From: an uncultured Eubacteriaceae bacterium
Lineage (GTDB): Bacteria > Bacillota > Clostridia > Lachnospirales > CAG-274
Direction: 5' to 3'
NCBI GenBank assembly: GCA_947086655.1
Contig: CAMTZM010000001.1
Span: 1 to 64,000 of the forward strand
DNA length: 64,000 nucleotides
The notes under the pieces are model-generated. The model saw nothing but the letters and a program-made list of their open reading frames with translations, was not told where the DNA came from and made no database searches. Shown piece after piece: positions 37,509 through 47,720 of the stretch. Position numbers and translations under genes: made by a program. The first letter of the stretch is position 1, and each line of letters starts with the position of its first letter.

Positions 37509-39287
37509 ATGTATTATCCTGATAATGTAATTGAAGATATTAGAATTGGAAACGATATTGTAAATGTTATAGGAGAATATGTTAACCTCAAAAAAAAGGG
37601 AAATTCGTATTTTGGACTTTGCCCGTTTCATAGGGAAAGTACGCCTTCTTTTTCGGTAAGTCCTGATGCGCAGCTTTTTCATTGTTTTGGGTGTCATGTC
37701 GGAGGCAATGTATACAGTTTTATTATGCAGATTGAAAATTTTGATTTTATGGAAGCTGTTAAATTTCTTGCCGACAGAATAAATTATACTCTTCCAAAAG
37801 AGGATTATTCATTAGAAGCTCGTAAAAAAGCTGCTGAAAAGGATTTGATATATGAAATTAATAAAAAGACTGCACGCCATTTTTATGAAAATTTAAACAG
37901 CAAAGAAGGAATACAAGCGAGAAACTATCTTGATGAGAGAAAAATTGGATTAAAAACAAGAGCAAGGTTTGGATTGGGATATTCTTTTTATAAAAGAAAC
38001 GATGTTTATAATTTTCTTAAAAATGAAGGATATGATACGGAGATTATTTTAAAAAGCGGACTTGTTATAAAAAATGGAAACGATTTTAAAGATAGATTTT
38101 TTAATAGAGTTATGTTTCCGATTATAGATGCCGGAGGAAGAATTGTAGGCTTTGGAGGACGTGTAATTGGAAAAGGAGAACCTAAATACTTAAATTCTTC
38201 AGACAGTCCGGTTTTTTTAAAAAGTAAAAATTTATTTGGAATAAATCTTGCAAGACAGTCAAGAATGAAAGAATTTATATTAGTTGAAGGATATATGGAT
38301 GTTATAAGCCTTCACCAATGTGGATTTAGAAATACAGTTGCTGCTTTGGGTACAGCTTTTAATAATGAACACGCTAAAGTTTTAAAAAAATATGCAAATA
38401 GCGTTATTATTCTTTTTGACAGCGATGAGGCAGGTACTAATGCAGCGTTAAGAGCTATACCTGTTTTAGATGAAAACGGTATTAATACAAAGGTTTTACA
38501 GGTTGAGGGAGCAAAAGACCCTGATGAATATATAAAGAAGTTTGGAAAAGACGCATTTTTAAAACAGCTTGAGGGAGCGAAAAGCCATATTTTATTTCTT
38601 ATACAAAAGGAAAAAGAAAAGTACAATTTAAATAAAGTTGAACAGAAAGTTTTATTTACTAAAAAAATAGCGGAAATTTTGTCAAAGCTTGATAATGAAA
38701 TAGAAAGAGATGCTTATTTAACTGAAGTTTCTGTATTAACAAGCATAGGAAAAAGCGCAATTTTAAATGAAATAAAAAAACTTTCTGATAATAATTTTAT
38801 AGATATAAATAAAACGAAATATAATAAGCCAAAATATGAAATAAACAAAAACGGAATAAATGAAGCAAGATTAGGTATGCTTAGAATTATGGCTGATGAT
38901 TATAGTATATTTTTAAAGATAAATAGTATTTTAAAAGCTTTTGAATTTGAAGTTCCTGTTTATGTAAAGCTTGCAGAAATAATAGAAAAGACATATAAAG
39001 AAGAACGCTCGGTTTATCCGGCGGAAATAATTTCATATTTTGAAGATATTGAAGAACAAAAGGTTATTTCTCAAGTGTTTTTAAATGATAAAAAAATAAA
39101 AACAGAAAATACATTTGAAAAGGAAAAACTTATAAACGATTGGATTAGAAAGATAAAACTTGAATATGTCGAAGAAGAAATAAAAAAGGAACTTGAAAAG
39201 GATAATAATTCAGGAATCAGGCTTTCGGAGCTTGTTAATATAAAAAAGAATATAAACAGTCTGAATATTACTTTGACTGATGGTTAA
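37509..39287 (+). CDS. dnaG: DNA primase
   Basis: A 592-residue primase that makes RNA primers at the replication fork. The zinc domain is CPFHRESTPSF and HCFGCHVGGN. The core domain has FGGRVIG. The TOPRIM domain has LVEGYMDVISL and ILFDSDEAGTNAA. A DnaB-binding helical end follows. I chose the ATG at 37509 because GGAG is nine bases before it; the frame is open to a GTG at 37464. It lies 32 bases upstream of rpoD, a common clostridial arrangement. Confidence 0.96.
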   Translation: MYYPDNVIEDIRIGNDIVNVIGEYVNLKKKGNSYFGLCPFHRESTPSFSVSPDAQLFHCFGCHVGGNVYSFIMQIENFDFMEAVKFLADRINYTLPKEDYSLEARKKAAEKDLIYEINKKTARHFYENLNSKEGIQARNYLDERKIGLKTRARFGLGYSFYKRNDVYNFLKNEGYDTEIILKSGLVIKNGNDFKDRFFNRVMFPIIDAGGRIVGFGGRVIGKGEPKYLNSSDSPVFLKSKNLFGINLARQSRMKEFILVEGYMDVISLHQCGFRNTVAALGTAFNNEHAKVLKKYANSVIILFDSDEAGTNAALRAIPVLDENGINTKVLQVEGAKDPDEYIKKFGKDAFLKQLEGAKSHILFLIQKEKEKYNLNKVEQKVLFTKKIAEILSKLDNEIERDAYLTEVSVLTSIGKSAILNEIKKLSDNNFIDINKTKYNKPKYEINKNGINEARLGMLRIMADDYSIFLKINSILKAFEFEVPVYVKLAEIIEKTYKEERSVYPAEIISYFEDIEEQKVISQVFLNDKKIKTENTFEKEKLINDWIRKIKLEYVEEEIKKELEKDNNSGIRLSELVNIKKNINSLNITLTDG

Positions 39288-39319
39288 AATAGTAAACACA
39301 TATGAAAGGAAGGATTGTT

Positions 39320-40396
39320 TTGAAATCCATAGATGAGAACTTATTTGCCACAAGGATGAAAGAACTTTTGGCAATAGGAAAAAAGAAAAAAGGCATTCTT
39401 GAATATAAGGAAATAATGGATTATCTTGCCGATATTGAGCTTGAGCCTGAACAAATAGATAAAATATACGAGTATTTGGAGGCACAAGGCATTGATGTTT
39501 TGGGAGCGGTTGAACTTGAGGATGATTCAGATAAAGACCTTGACTTGTCAATTTCAGAAGGAAGTATAAATATAGACGACCACGTTCGTATGTATTTAAA
39601 GGAAATTGGAAAAGTACAGTTATTATCGGCAGATGAGGAAACAGAGCTTGCTAAGCGTATGGAGCAAGGAGATGAATATGCTAAAAAACGTCTTGCTGAA
39701 GCAAATTTGCGTCTTGTTGTAAGTATTGCAAAAAGATATGTTGGCAGAGGAATGCTGTTTCTTGATTTAATTCAAGAGGGAAATTTAGGACTTATAAAAG
39801 CAGTTGAAAAATTTGATTACAGAAAAGGTTATAAATTCAGCACTTATGCTACATGGTGGATTAGACAAGCCATTACAAGAGCAATAGCAGACCAGGCAAG
39901 GACGATTCGTATTCCTGTTCATATGGTGGAAACTATTAATAAGCTCATACGTGTGTCAAGACAGCTTTTACAGGAACTTGGAAGGGAGCCGAGTGATGAC
40001 GAGCTTGCTAAAGAAATGCAAATGCCTGTTGATAAAGTACGAGAGATAAGAAAAATTGCTCAAGAACCTGTTTCCCTTGAAACTCCTATTGGAGAGGAAG
40101 AAGACAGTCATTTAGGAGATTTTATACCTGATGAGGATATTCCGGCGCCGGCTGATGCAGCAGCATTTACTCTTTTGAAAGAACAGCTTATAGATGTTTT
40201 GGATACGCTTACAGACAGAGAGGAGAAAGTATTAAGACTAAGGTTTGGACTTGATGATGGTCGGGCAAGAACTCTTGAGGAGGTTGGCAAAGAATTTAAT
40301 GTTACAAGAGAAAGAATACGTCAGATAGAGGCAAAGGCACTTCGTAAATTACGTCATCCAAGCAGAAGTAAAAAGCTTAAAGACTACCTTGAATAA
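39320..40396 (+). CDS. rpoD: Primary RNA polymerase sigma factor SigA/RpoD
   Basis: A sigma-70 factor of about 358 residues. A short region 1.1 comes first, then region 2 ([40 protein letters not shown]), region 3, and region 4 ([38 protein letters not shown]). It is the housekeeping factor. I prefer the TTG at 39320, seven bases after AAAGGAAGG; the ATG at 39302 precedes that ribosome site and is less likely. Confidence 0.96.
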   Translation: MKSIDENLFATRMKELLAIGKKKKGILEYKEIMDYLADIELEPEQIDKIYEYLEAQGIDVLGAVELEDDSDKDLDLSISEGSINIDDHVRMYLKEIGKVQLLSADEETELAKRMEQGDEYAKKRLAEANLRLVVSIAKRYVGRGMLFLDLIQEGNLGLIKAVEKFDYRKGYKFSTYATWWIRQAITRAIADQARTIRIPVHMVETINKLIRVSRQLLQELGREPSDDELAKEMQMPVDKVREIRKIAQEPVSLETPIGEEEDSHLGDFIPDEDIPAPADAAAFTLLKEQLIDVLDTLTDREEKVLRLRFGLDDGRARTLEEVGKEFNVTRERIRQIEAKALRKLRHPSRSKKLKDYLE

Positions 40397-40419
40397 TTTT
40401 TAATTAAGGAAAGCATTAT

Positions 40420-40464
40420 AAAAGCCTTGCGGAATAGTTGTTTTGAAACCGCAAGGCTTTTATT
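40420..40464 (+). terminator. Terminator after rpoD
   Basis: AAAGCCTTGCGG and CCGCAAGGCTTT form a perfect stem, followed by TATTTT. It ends the dgt-dnaG-rpoD unit. Confidence 0.8.
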
Positions 40465-40501
40465 TTACAATAGGTTTTTTAAATGTTATAGGAGAATTTT
40501 C

Positions 40502-41188
40502 ATGATTTCAAATAGATTAAAAATGGTTGCAGATTATGTGGAAAATTGTGATTTTCTTGCGGATATTGGCTCAGACCACGGCTATATACCTATATATCTT
40601 TTTAAAAAGGGTATAATAAAAAGAGGAGCAGCCTGTGATATAAGCGAAGGTTCTGTTTTAAAGGCAAAGCTTAATATAATTGAAACCGGTTGTCAAGATT
40701 ATATAGAAGCAAGGTGTAAAGCCGGCTTAAAGGCTGTTTATGACAATGAAAATCCGGATACAATTATAATGTCAGGAATGGGTGGAATGCTTATGATAGA
40801 TATTATGAAAGACGATATTGAAGTTTTATATCGCAGTAAAAGGATAATATTACAGCCGCAGCGTGATATAGAAACTGTAAGAAGATATATTCATTCTATT
40901 GGATTTAAAATAATTGAGGAAAATATGATATTTGAATATGGAAAATATTATAATGTAATTGTATGTGAAAAAGGTATTGATGTAAAATATACAAAAACAG
41001 AGTATATGTTTGGAAAGATATTAATTTCAAGAAAAAATAAATATTTAAAGCAATATATACATATTGAGGTTAATAAAATATATAATATAATTTCAAGGCT
41101 TAATAGTAAAGATAACCATATTGCAAAAAGAAGAAAACATTTTGAAGATATGTCAGAGTTGTATGAGGAGGTTTTAGAATGTCTGTAA
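40502..41188 (+). CDS. trmK: tRNA (adenine(22)-N(1))-methyltransferase TrmK
   Basis: A 228-residue Rossmann-fold methyltransferase. CDFLADIGSDHGYIPIYL binds S-adenosylmethionine, and IIMSGMGGMLMIDIM is the family motif, followed by a C-terminal helical part. It methylates A22 of tRNA. The ATG at 40502 has AGGAGAATTTTC before it. It overlaps the Nif3 gene by ten bases; the trmK-nif3 pair is conserved in Firmicutes. Confidence 0.92.
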   Translation: MISNRLKMVADYVENCDFLADIGSDHGYIPIYLFKKGIIKRGAACDISEGSVLKAKLNIIETGCQDYIEARCKAGLKAVYDNENPDTIIMSGMGGMLMIDIMKDDIEVLYRSKRIILQPQRDIETVRRYIHSIGFKIIEENMIFEYGKYYNVIVCEKGIDVKYTKTEYMFGKILISRKNKYLKQYIHIEVNKIYNIISRLNSKDNHIAKRRKHFEDMSELYEEVLECL

Positions 41189-41985
41189 AATGTTATGATA
41201 TAATTAAAATAATGGAGGAGTATGCACCTTTAAAAATGGCTGAAAGCTGGGATAACGTAGGACTTATGTTAGGAGATGAGAACGCTGATTTAAAAATGGT
41301 TCTTACAGCGCTTGATATAAACGATAATGTAATTGATGAAGCTATAAATATTGGTGCAGATATGATAATTACTCATCACCCTTTTATTTTTAAGCCTATT
41401 AAAAATATAAAATATTCTGATGCTCAAGGAAGACGCATTATTAAGCTTATAAAAAACAATATAAGTGTATATTCAAGTCATACCAATCTTGATATTGCAA
41501 AAGGAGGTACAAATGACACAATATGTAATATATTGGGTTTAAATAATGTATCAGGGCTTATTGAATGTGAGGACAAAATTAATTATTTAGGAAGAGTTGG
41601 TTTTTTAAAAAAAGATATGACTTTAACTGAGTTTTCAGAATATGTAAAACTGAAGCTTAAATTAAATGTTGTTTCAGTTTCAGGAAATGGAAATACAATT
41701 GTAAAAAAAGTCGGTGTATGCACCGGAAAGGCGTCTGGCTCTGTATATATGAATGCAGCAAAACTTTTAGGCTGTGATGTTTACTTAACAGGCGATGTTG
41801 GATATCACGATGCACAATATGCACTTGATATAGGTTTATGTGTAGTTGACGCTACACATTATGCTCTTGAAGTTTGTATAACTAATGTTTTATGCAGCTA
41901 TATGAATGAATACGCAAATAAAAATGGATTGAATTTTAAATGCAAGGCGTCTGAACTTAACATAGAGACTTTTAATTATATTTAA
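41179..41985 (+). CDS. Nif3-like dinuclear metal-centre protein
   Basis: A 268-residue NIF3/YqfO-family protein. AESWDNVGLMLGD and IITHHPFIFKPIK carry metal-binding His residues, and SSHTNLD and the late DATHYALE complete the site. The short form without the inserted PII-like domain is used here. It forms hexamers; its reaction is not settled. It overlaps trmK by ten bases. Confidence 0.92.
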   Translation: MSVKCYDIIKIMEEYAPLKMAESWDNVGLMLGDENADLKMVLTALDINDNVIDEAINIGADMIITHHPFIFKPIKNIKYSDAQGRRIIKLIKNNISVYSSHTNLDIAKGGTNDTICNILGLNNVSGLIECEDKINYLGRVGFLKKDMTLTEFSEYVKLKLKLNVVSVSGNGNTIVKKVGVCTGKASGSVYMNAAKLLGCDVYLTGDVGYHDAQYALDIGLCVVDATHYALEVCITNVLCSYMNEYANKNGLNFKCKASELNIETFNYI

Positions 41986-41999
41986 GGAGGACTTTATAA

Positions 42000-43652
42000 A
42001 TGGTATTAGTTAATATATTAAATACAGGCGATACGGTTGAGGTTGAAAGCGGAACTACTCTTTTGGAACTAAGCAAAGGTTATGAAAAGTTTTTTAAAGG
42101 AGATATATTATTTGCTTATGTAGACGAGGAAATAAACGAATTATCATTTAAAATAAAAAAAATGTGCAGCGTTCATTTTATTGATATTACAAGTAACAGA
42201 GGATATGATGCATATAAGAGAAGCGTTTTTTTTCTTATGGTTTACGCTATTAAAGATTTATTTGGAAATAAAACAAGAGTTACTGTTAAACATTCAATAA
42301 ATAAAAACCATTATTGTGTGTCTGATGATTTTCCAATAACAAGCGAAAATCTTAAAAAAATTAAAGACAATATGAAAAAGCTTGTAAAACTTAATATTCC
42401 GATAGAAACAATATCTGTTCCTGTTACAGACGGGATTGAACTTTACAGTAAGTTTACAGATGTTGATATGTCAAGGGAACTTAAATATATAAAAGGGCGT
42501 AATATAACACTTCATAAATTAAATGATTTTTATGATTATATGTACGGAATGCTTGTAAAGAGTACAGGTTATTTAAGATTATTTAATATAAAAAAACAAG
42601 ATAAAGGTTTTATTTTACAGTTTCCCGACCGAAAAAATCCTTCAGAACTTTCTGAAATAAAAAGAATAAAAAAACTTGCAAATATATTTGATGAAAGCTC
42701 AGAATGGGCTAAAATTTTAAATGTAAATTCTGTAAGCGCTTTAAATGATACTATTTGTGAAGGTGAAATAGATAACATAATAAGAATATCAGAAGCTTTG
42801 CATGAGAAAAAGATTGCACATATAGCAGATATGATAACAAACAGCAAAAAAAGAATTGTTTTAATAGCTGGACCGTCATCTTCCGGAAAAACAACATTTG
42901 CTAAAAGACTTTGTATACAGCTTAGGGTAAATGGTATTAAACCTTATGTTATTTCACTTGATGATTATTATTTAAACCGTGAAAATACACCTCTTGACGA
43001 AGATGGAAACTATGATTTTGAGTGTGTAGAAGCTTTGGATACAGAACTTTTGAACAATGATTTGAATTTGCTTTTAAATAAAGAAGTTGTACAAATACCA
43101 TCGTTTAATTTTTCTAAAGGAATAAGGGAATATAAAGGAAAATATTTAAGGCTTGAGTCAGACGAAGTACTTATATTAGAGGGTATTCACGGTTTAAATG
43201 AAAGGCTTACATCTTCCATAGAACGTAAAGATAAATTTAAGATTTATATAAGCGCTTTAACTCAGCTTAATATAAACAGACATAACAGAATTGCAACAAC
43301 AGATGCAAGAATGATTAGAAGAATTGTGCGTGATAATCAATTTAGAGGTTTTTCGGCAATTAAAACTATTGAGATATGGCCTTCTGTTGTAAGGGGAGAG
43401 CATAAATATATATTTCCTTTTCAAGAGGAAGCTGATGTTATGTTTAATTCGGCTCTTGTTTATGAGTTAGGTGTTTTAAAACAATTTGCAGAGCCGCTTT
43501 TATTTGGAATAGATAAAAATGTAAAAGGACATTCGGAAGCTGAAAGATTAATTAGATTTTTAAATAGTTTTTTAACTATTAATTGTGAAAATATACCAAG
43601 CAATTCCATTATAAGAGAGTTTATAGGCGGAAGTTGTTTTAACGATGTATAA
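42000..43652 (+). CDS. Nucleoside (uridine-type) kinase with TGS-like N-terminus
   Basis: A 550-residue protein. The N-terminal third resembles the TGS/editing region of threonyl-tRNA synthetase (VESGTTLLELSKGYEKFFKG). The C-terminal half is a phosphoribulokinase/uridine kinase fold with Walker A IAGPSSSGKTTFAKRL and VISLDDYYLNRENTPLDEDG. Proteins of this make-up are widespread in Clostridia and annotated as nucleoside kinase. AAGGAGG precedes the ATG. Confidence 0.88.
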   Translation: MVLVNILNTGDTVEVESGTTLLELSKGYEKFFKGDILFAYVDEEINELSFKIKKMCSVHFIDITSNRGYDAYKRSVFFLMVYAIKDLFGNKTRVTVKHSINKNHYCVSDDFPITSENLKKIKDNMKKLVKLNIPIETISVPVTDGIELYSKFTDVDMSRELKYIKGRNITLHKLNDFYDYMYGMLVKSTGYLRLFNIKKQDKGFILQFPDRKNPSELSEIKRIKKLANIFDESSEWAKILNVNSVSALNDTICEGEIDNIIRISEALHEKKIAHIADMITNSKKRIVLIAGPSSSGKTTFAKRLCIQLRVNGIKPYVISLDDYYLNRENTPLDEDGNYDFECVEALDTELLNNDLNLLLNKEVVQIPSFNFSKGIREYKGKYLRLESDEVLILEGIHGLNERLTSSIERKDKFKIYISALTQLNINRHNRIATTDARMIRRIVRDNQFRGFSAIKTIEIWPSVVRGEHKYIFPFQEEADVMFNSALVYELGVLKQFAEPLLFGIDKNVKGHSEAERLIRFLNSFLTINCENIPSNSIIREFIGGSCFNDV

Positions 43653-43726
43653 AAATACAGCATAATATAAATCTTTTGCCGGCTTTGATTTTTTAAGTCG
43701 TCAGAAGATAAAAGGGAGATTTAAGT

Positions 43727-45499
43727 ATGAATGTAAGTGAGTTTTTGGATAAAAATGTGCTTATTTTTGACGGAGCTATGGGAACGCTTTATGGCGAATT
43801 GTCAAATGAAAAATGTGAGTTAGCCAATTTAAATGATAATGACAGAATTATTAAAATACATAAAAGATATATAAAAGCTGGCTGCAATGCTATTAAATCA
43901 AACACTTTTGGCGCTAATACAATAGGATTAAGCGAAGATTTTAATATGGTTGAAAAATGTATACGTTATGGATTTAAAACGGCGCTTAACGCCGTTTTAA
44001 ATACAAATGTATTTGTGTTTGCAGATATTGGTCCGATAATGAAAAATGATGAAAATACTTTTGATGAATACTGCCGTATAATAGATGTGTTTTTAGACGA
44101 GGGAGCAGAAAATTTTTTATTTGAGACTTTTGGAAGTGACGAGTATTTAGATAAACTTGCGCAAAAAATAAAAAACGTAAATCCAAACGCATTTATATTA
44201 ACTCAATTTGCAGTTGCTCCTGATGGTTTTACAAGACAAGGATTGTCGGGAGAGTTAATGTTTTCAAGGATTTTATCTTCAGATTTTATTGATGCGTTAG
44301 GGTTTAACTGTGTTTCTGGAGCAAAACATTTATGTGATTATATAAAAAAATTTGAATTAAATAAAAAACCTGTTTCAATAATGCCTAATGCCGGTTATCC
44401 TACAATAGTAAGAAATAAAATATATTTTGAGGATAATTCGGAGTATTTTTCGGACGCATTGGCAAAGGCGGTTAAATACGGTGTTAAAATTGTAGGAGGA
44501 TGCTGCGGAAGTACACCAGAGTATATAAGAAAAACGGCTCTTAAACTTGAAAATATTTCAACCGAGAGTAAAGAAAATCATAAAATTATAAGTATTCCTT
44601 CAGTAGAAAAGTCTCATAAAAATAACGCCTTTTTAAATATGATAAAAGATGGAATAAAGCCGATAGCAGTTGAACTTGACACACCTATAAACGCTAATAT
44701 AGAAAAGTTTATGGAAGGTGCAAGAAGACTTAAAATTGCCGGAGCTGACGCAATAACTATTGCTGATTGTCCTCTTGCACGTGCAAGGGCTGACAGCAGT
44801 TTAATTGCTTGTAAAATAAAACGTGAACTTGGAATAACACCTATTGTGCATATGACGTGTCGTGACAGAAATATAAACGCAACAAAGGCGCTTCTTTTAG
44901 GATTAAATATAGAGGGTATAGACAATGTATTAACTGTTACAGGCGACCCTGTTCCATCTCCTTTAAGAGACGAGATAAAGGCATTTTTTAGTTTTAATTC
45001 TTCGGTTTTGGCAAGACTTATTACAGAAATGAATGAAACAGTTATGAAGACACCTTTTCATATATCGGGGGCTTTAAATGTAAACGCTGTTAATTTTGAA
45101 AGTCAGTTAAAAAAAGCCGAAAACAAAATAAAAAATGGAGTAAAAACATTTTTTACACAGCCTATATTAACAGAATCAGCATTTAATAATTTAAAGACTG
45201 CGAAAAAGAGCCTTGATGCAAATATTTTTGGAGGTATAATTCCTGTTGTAAGTTATAGAAACGCTTGTTTTATGAAAAATGAAATTTCAGGAATTGATGT
45301 TGATGATTACATAATTGAACTTTATAAAGACAAAACAAGAGAAGAATCAACAGAACTTGCTGTTAAAATATCGAAAAGCATAGTTAATAAAATAGAAAAA
45401 TATGTAGATGGTTTTTATATTCTTACTCCTTTTAATAGAGTTGATATAATTGAAAAAATAATAAATGAAATATTAAATAATTACAGAGACGGCATTTAA
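43727..45499 (+). CDS. Bifunctional homocysteine S-methyltransferase / methylenetetrahydrofolate reductase
   Basis: A 590-residue fusion. The N-terminal domain (1-about 280) is a homocysteine methyltransferase with FDGAMGTLYGE and zinc cysteines Cys in FNCVSGAKHL and IVGGCCGSTPEY. The C-terminal domain (about 300-590) is a MetF-type flavin barrel (DAITIADCPLARARADSS, NVLTVTGDPVPSP, FFTQPIL). Together they make methyl-tetrahydrofolate and pass methyl groups to methionine synthesis. The last four codons and stop lie inside the first copy of a hairpin repeated 240 bases later. Confidence 0.93.
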   Translation: MNVSEFLDKNVLIFDGAMGTLYGELSNEKCELANLNDNDRIIKIHKRYIKAGCNAIKSNTFGANTIGLSEDFNMVEKCIRYGFKTALNAVLNTNVFVFADIGPIMKNDENTFDEYCRIIDVFLDEGAENFLFETFGSDEYLDKLAQKIKNVNPNAFILTQFAVAPDGFTRQGLSGELMFSRILSSDFIDALGFNCVSGAKHLCDYIKKFELNKKPVSIMPNAGYPTIVRNKIYFEDNSEYFSDALAKAVKYGVKIVGGCCGSTPEYIRKTALKLENISTESKENHKIISIPSVEKSHKNNAFLNMIKDGIKPIAVELDTPINANIEKFMEGARRLKIAGADAITIADCPLARARADSSLIACKIKRELGITPIVHMTCRDRNINATKALLLGLNIEGIDNVLTVTGDPVPSPLRDEIKAFFSFNSSVLARLITEMNETVMKTPFHISGALNVNAVNFESQLKKAENKIKNGVKTFFTQPILTESAFNNLKTAKKSLDANIFGGIIPVVSYRNACFMKNEISGIDVDDYIIELYKDKTREESTELAVKISKSIVNKIEKYVDGFYILTPFNRVDIIEKIINEILNNYRDGI

Positions 45500-45748
45500 A
45501 CCGTCTCTCAGCGTGTCGACAAAGTCGACAACGCTGTCATCGAAAAAAAAGTTTTCGATGATTTTAAGCAGAAGAATAAAGAGACGTTTCTTCGTGCAAG
45601 GCTTGAAAGCCCTTGAAACGTCTCTTTTCCTCAAACGGGCAAAGCCCGTTTTGCGGATTAAAGTCTGCGACGCTTTTTCCATAAATTGAAGTTTTAAAAA
45701 AATTTTGACTTTTTTTACAGTCTGAGAGACGGCATTTAAACCGTCTCT
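45485..45748 (+). repeat. Cluster of hairpins bounded by a duplicated 24-base palindrome
   Basis: AGAGACGG-CATTTAAA-CCGTCTCT occurs at 45485-45508 and again, identical, at 45725-45748. Between them lie four more hairpins: GCGTGTCGAC / GTCGACAACGC (45510-45535), CATCGAAAA / TTTTCGATG (45538-45560), AAAGAGACGTTTC / GAAACGTCTCTTT (45579-45625) and AAACGGGC / GCCCGTTT (45633-45651). The block is more GC-rich than its surroundings and has no gene. It could be a small structured RNA, or a mobile palindromic element that duplicated the terminator. The last copy with TTTTTTT serves as terminator. Confidence 0.7.
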
Positions 45749-45757
45749 ATTTTTTTC
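45725..45757 (+). terminator. Terminator after the methyltransferase/MTHFR gene
   Basis: The second copy of AGAGACGG...CCGTCTCT is followed by ATTTTTTT. It separates two converging units (recO ends at 45776). Confidence 0.75.
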
Positions 45758-45775
45758 ATGTATTAAAACATATAA

Positions 45776-46525
45776 TTAAATATCAAACTCAAGTGTTTTT
45801 ATAAAATCATATGTTTTTAAATTTAAGTCAAAATGGTGTTTTATAAAAAACTCTGATGCTTTTTTTAGTTTTATAGCTGAATTGTCTTCAATTTTGAAAT
45901 TGAATAAATTTTTTATTTCTGATGATAGTATGTATTTTATGGTATAAATAGATGTTTTATCAGCTAAAACGGAATTTATGGGATTTTTATTTAAACACTT
46001 TTCGCAAATAATCCCTTCATTTATAAAATAGTATTTTTCTGAATTTGTAATCCCACAGTGTATACAGCCATCTATATGAGGTGAGTAACCGTTAAGCTGT
46101 AAAAATTTTATTTCAAATATTCTAACAATGAGAGATGAAGGGATTGTTTGTTTCGATAAGGCATTTAATGCTTTTAAAAGAAGCAAAAGTATATTATTGC
46201 ATGGAATATTTTCATATATTGTCTTATTAATTAACTCCAAAAAATAGGAGGCGTAGGCTAAGTCATATAAATTATTTCTTAATGAATAAAATGTTTTTAT
46301 AGAATCAGCCTGCGATAAAAAATAATTTTTTCTGCCCATATTTATAACAAAATCTGAATAGCAGAAAAGTGAAGTAGCAGCCATAAGCGGACTTTTTGCC
46401 CTTCTTGCGTCTTTAACTGATACGGTTAATTTTCCGTAATCCTTTAATAAAAGTATTAATATTTTATCAGCTTCTCCAACTTGTATCTCTTTTATTACTA
46501 TACCTCTTGCGTTAAATATGTTCAT
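45776..46525 (-). CDS. recO: DNA repair protein RecO
   Basis: A 249-residue protein. The N-terminal OB domain (FNARGIVIKEIQVGEADKIL, LTVSVKDARRAKSP) and the helical part are followed by a zinc finger (CIHCG and CEKC) typical of RecO. It loads RecA on single-stranded DNA with RecR. Its start overlaps the end of yqzL by 14 bases. Confidence 0.94.
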   Translation of the reverse strand: MNIFNARGIVIKEIQVGEADKILILLLKDYGKLTVSVKDARRAKSPLMAATSLFCYSDFVINMGRKNYFLSQADSIKTFYSLRNNLYDLAYASYFLELINKTIYENIPCNNILLLLLKALNALSKQTIPSSLIVRIFEIKFLQLNGYSPHIDGCIHCGITNSEKYYFINEGIICEKCLNKNPINSVLADKTSIYTIKYILSSEIKNLFNFKIEDNSAIKLKKASEFFIKHHFDLNLKTYDFIKTLEFDI

Positions 46526-46652
46526 TTTCTTCGTTTCCTGTTTTTTCTATTTTATTATTTTCTCCGATATTAAGGATAGAATATTCTTTATAAGCCATAA
46601 ATGCATCAATATTTCCGCTTTTTTTAAATAACTCCCAAAAAAATTCTGTCAT
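46512..46652 (-). CDS. yqzL: YqzL-like small protein
   Basis: A 46-residue protein starting MTEFFWELFKKSGNIDAFMA, which matches the YqzL family (aromatic-rich start, then SGNID and a short helix) seen between era and recO in Bacilli and Clostridia. AAAGGGGGTT precedes the ATG. It overlaps recO by 14 bases. The function is unknown. It is too short for most gene finders, and position plus motif make the call. Confidence 0.8.
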   Translation of the reverse strand: MTEFFWELFKKSGNIDAFMAYKEYSILNIGENNKIEKTGNEENEHI

Positions 46653-46814
46653 AATATTAACCCCCTTTAATGAGTATAATATTATAATTTCCTCATAAAG
46701 TTTTTATATACTGGTGAAAATTGCTGTTAAAAATATAAAATAAACTATTGCAAAATAAATAAAAGCTGTTCAATGGCTGTTAAAGGGGTCTTTAAAAAAA
46801 TAAAAAAAAGAAGA

Positions 46815-47720
46815 TTAAATATTTTTTGAGTCATATCCAAAATTTTTCAATAAAAAATTGCTGTTGCGCCAGTCTTTTTTTACTTTTACCCATATTTGAA
46901 GGTTTATAGGTGAGCCTAACAGTCTTTCTATATCAACTCTTGCATTTGTACCTATTTTTTTTAACATACTTCCGCTTTTTCCTATTATAATTCTTTTGTG
47001 GGATTCACGTTCGCAATATAAAGTAGCGTCTATATCCACAAGTTCTTTATTTTCTCTTTTCTTCATTGCTGTTATTTCAACAGCTATGCCGTGAGGTATT
47101 TCATCTTGTAATAAATAAAGAGCTTTTTCTCTTATTAATTCTGAAACAATCTGTCTTTCAGGCTGGTCTGTTACCATATCGTCTGGAAAAAAACGAGGAC
47201 CCTCGGGAAGATAATTTTTTACTGTATTTAAAAGTTCTTCTGTATTTTTGCCTTTAGCGGCTGATATAGGTATAATTTCTTTAAAATCAAAAAGCTGCCT
47301 GTATTTATCAATTATTTTTAAAATATTGCTTTTTTCTATTGTATCTATTTTATTGATTATTAAGAAAACGGGTGTTTTTACTTTGCTAAGTTTTTTTATT
47401 ATTTCAATATCCATATCATTTATTTTATCATAAGGCTCAACAAGATAAAGTAATATGTCTACTTCGTTTAGTGTTGTTTCAGCGCTTTTTACCATATAGT
47501 TTCCTAATTTGGATTTTGGATTGTGTATTCCGGGAGTGTCAATAAAAATCACTTGAAAATCATCTCTTGTTATTATAGCTTGTATTTTATTGCGTGTTGT
47601 TTGAGGTTTATTTGAAATTATAGCTATTTTTTCTCCTGTTATACAGTTTATAAGCGTTGATTTTCCTACGTTTGGGCGTCCTATTAAAGATACAAAACCC
47701 GAATAAAATTTATTGTTCAT
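46815..47720 (-). CDS. era: GTPase Era
   Basis: A 301-residue GTPase. The G motifs are GRPNVGKSTL, DTPGIHNPKSKLG and NKIDT. The C-terminal KH domain has IIIGKSGSMLKKIG, which binds the 3' end of 16S rRNA. It acts in 30S ribosome assembly. It overlaps the uracil-DNA glycosylase gene by 11 bases. The 160-base gap after it, before yqzL, shows nothing but AT-rich sequence. Confidence 0.96.
   Translation of the reverse strand: MNNKFYSGFVSLIGRPNVGKSTLINCITGEKIAIISNKPQTTRNKIQAIITRDDFQVIFIDTPGIHNPKSKLGNYMVKSAETTLNEVDILLYLVEPYDKINDMDIEIIKKLSKVKTPVFLIINKIDTIEKSNILKIIDKYRQLFDFKEIIPISAAKGKNTEELLNTVKNYLPEGPRFFPDDMVTDQPERQIVSELIREKALYLLQDEIPHGIAVEITAMKKRENKELVDIDATLYCERESHKRIIIGKSGSMLKKIGTNARVDIERLLGSPINLQIWVKVKKDWRNSNFLLKNFGYDSKNI

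Noticed and set aside
45473-45682. 69-residue ORF on the minus strand in the hairpin cluster
   Set aside because: Its sequence is dictated by the palindromes and shows no protein-like pattern.
45485-45748. CRISPR array
   Set aside because: Only two copies of the palindrome, and the sequence between them is itself full of hairpins.
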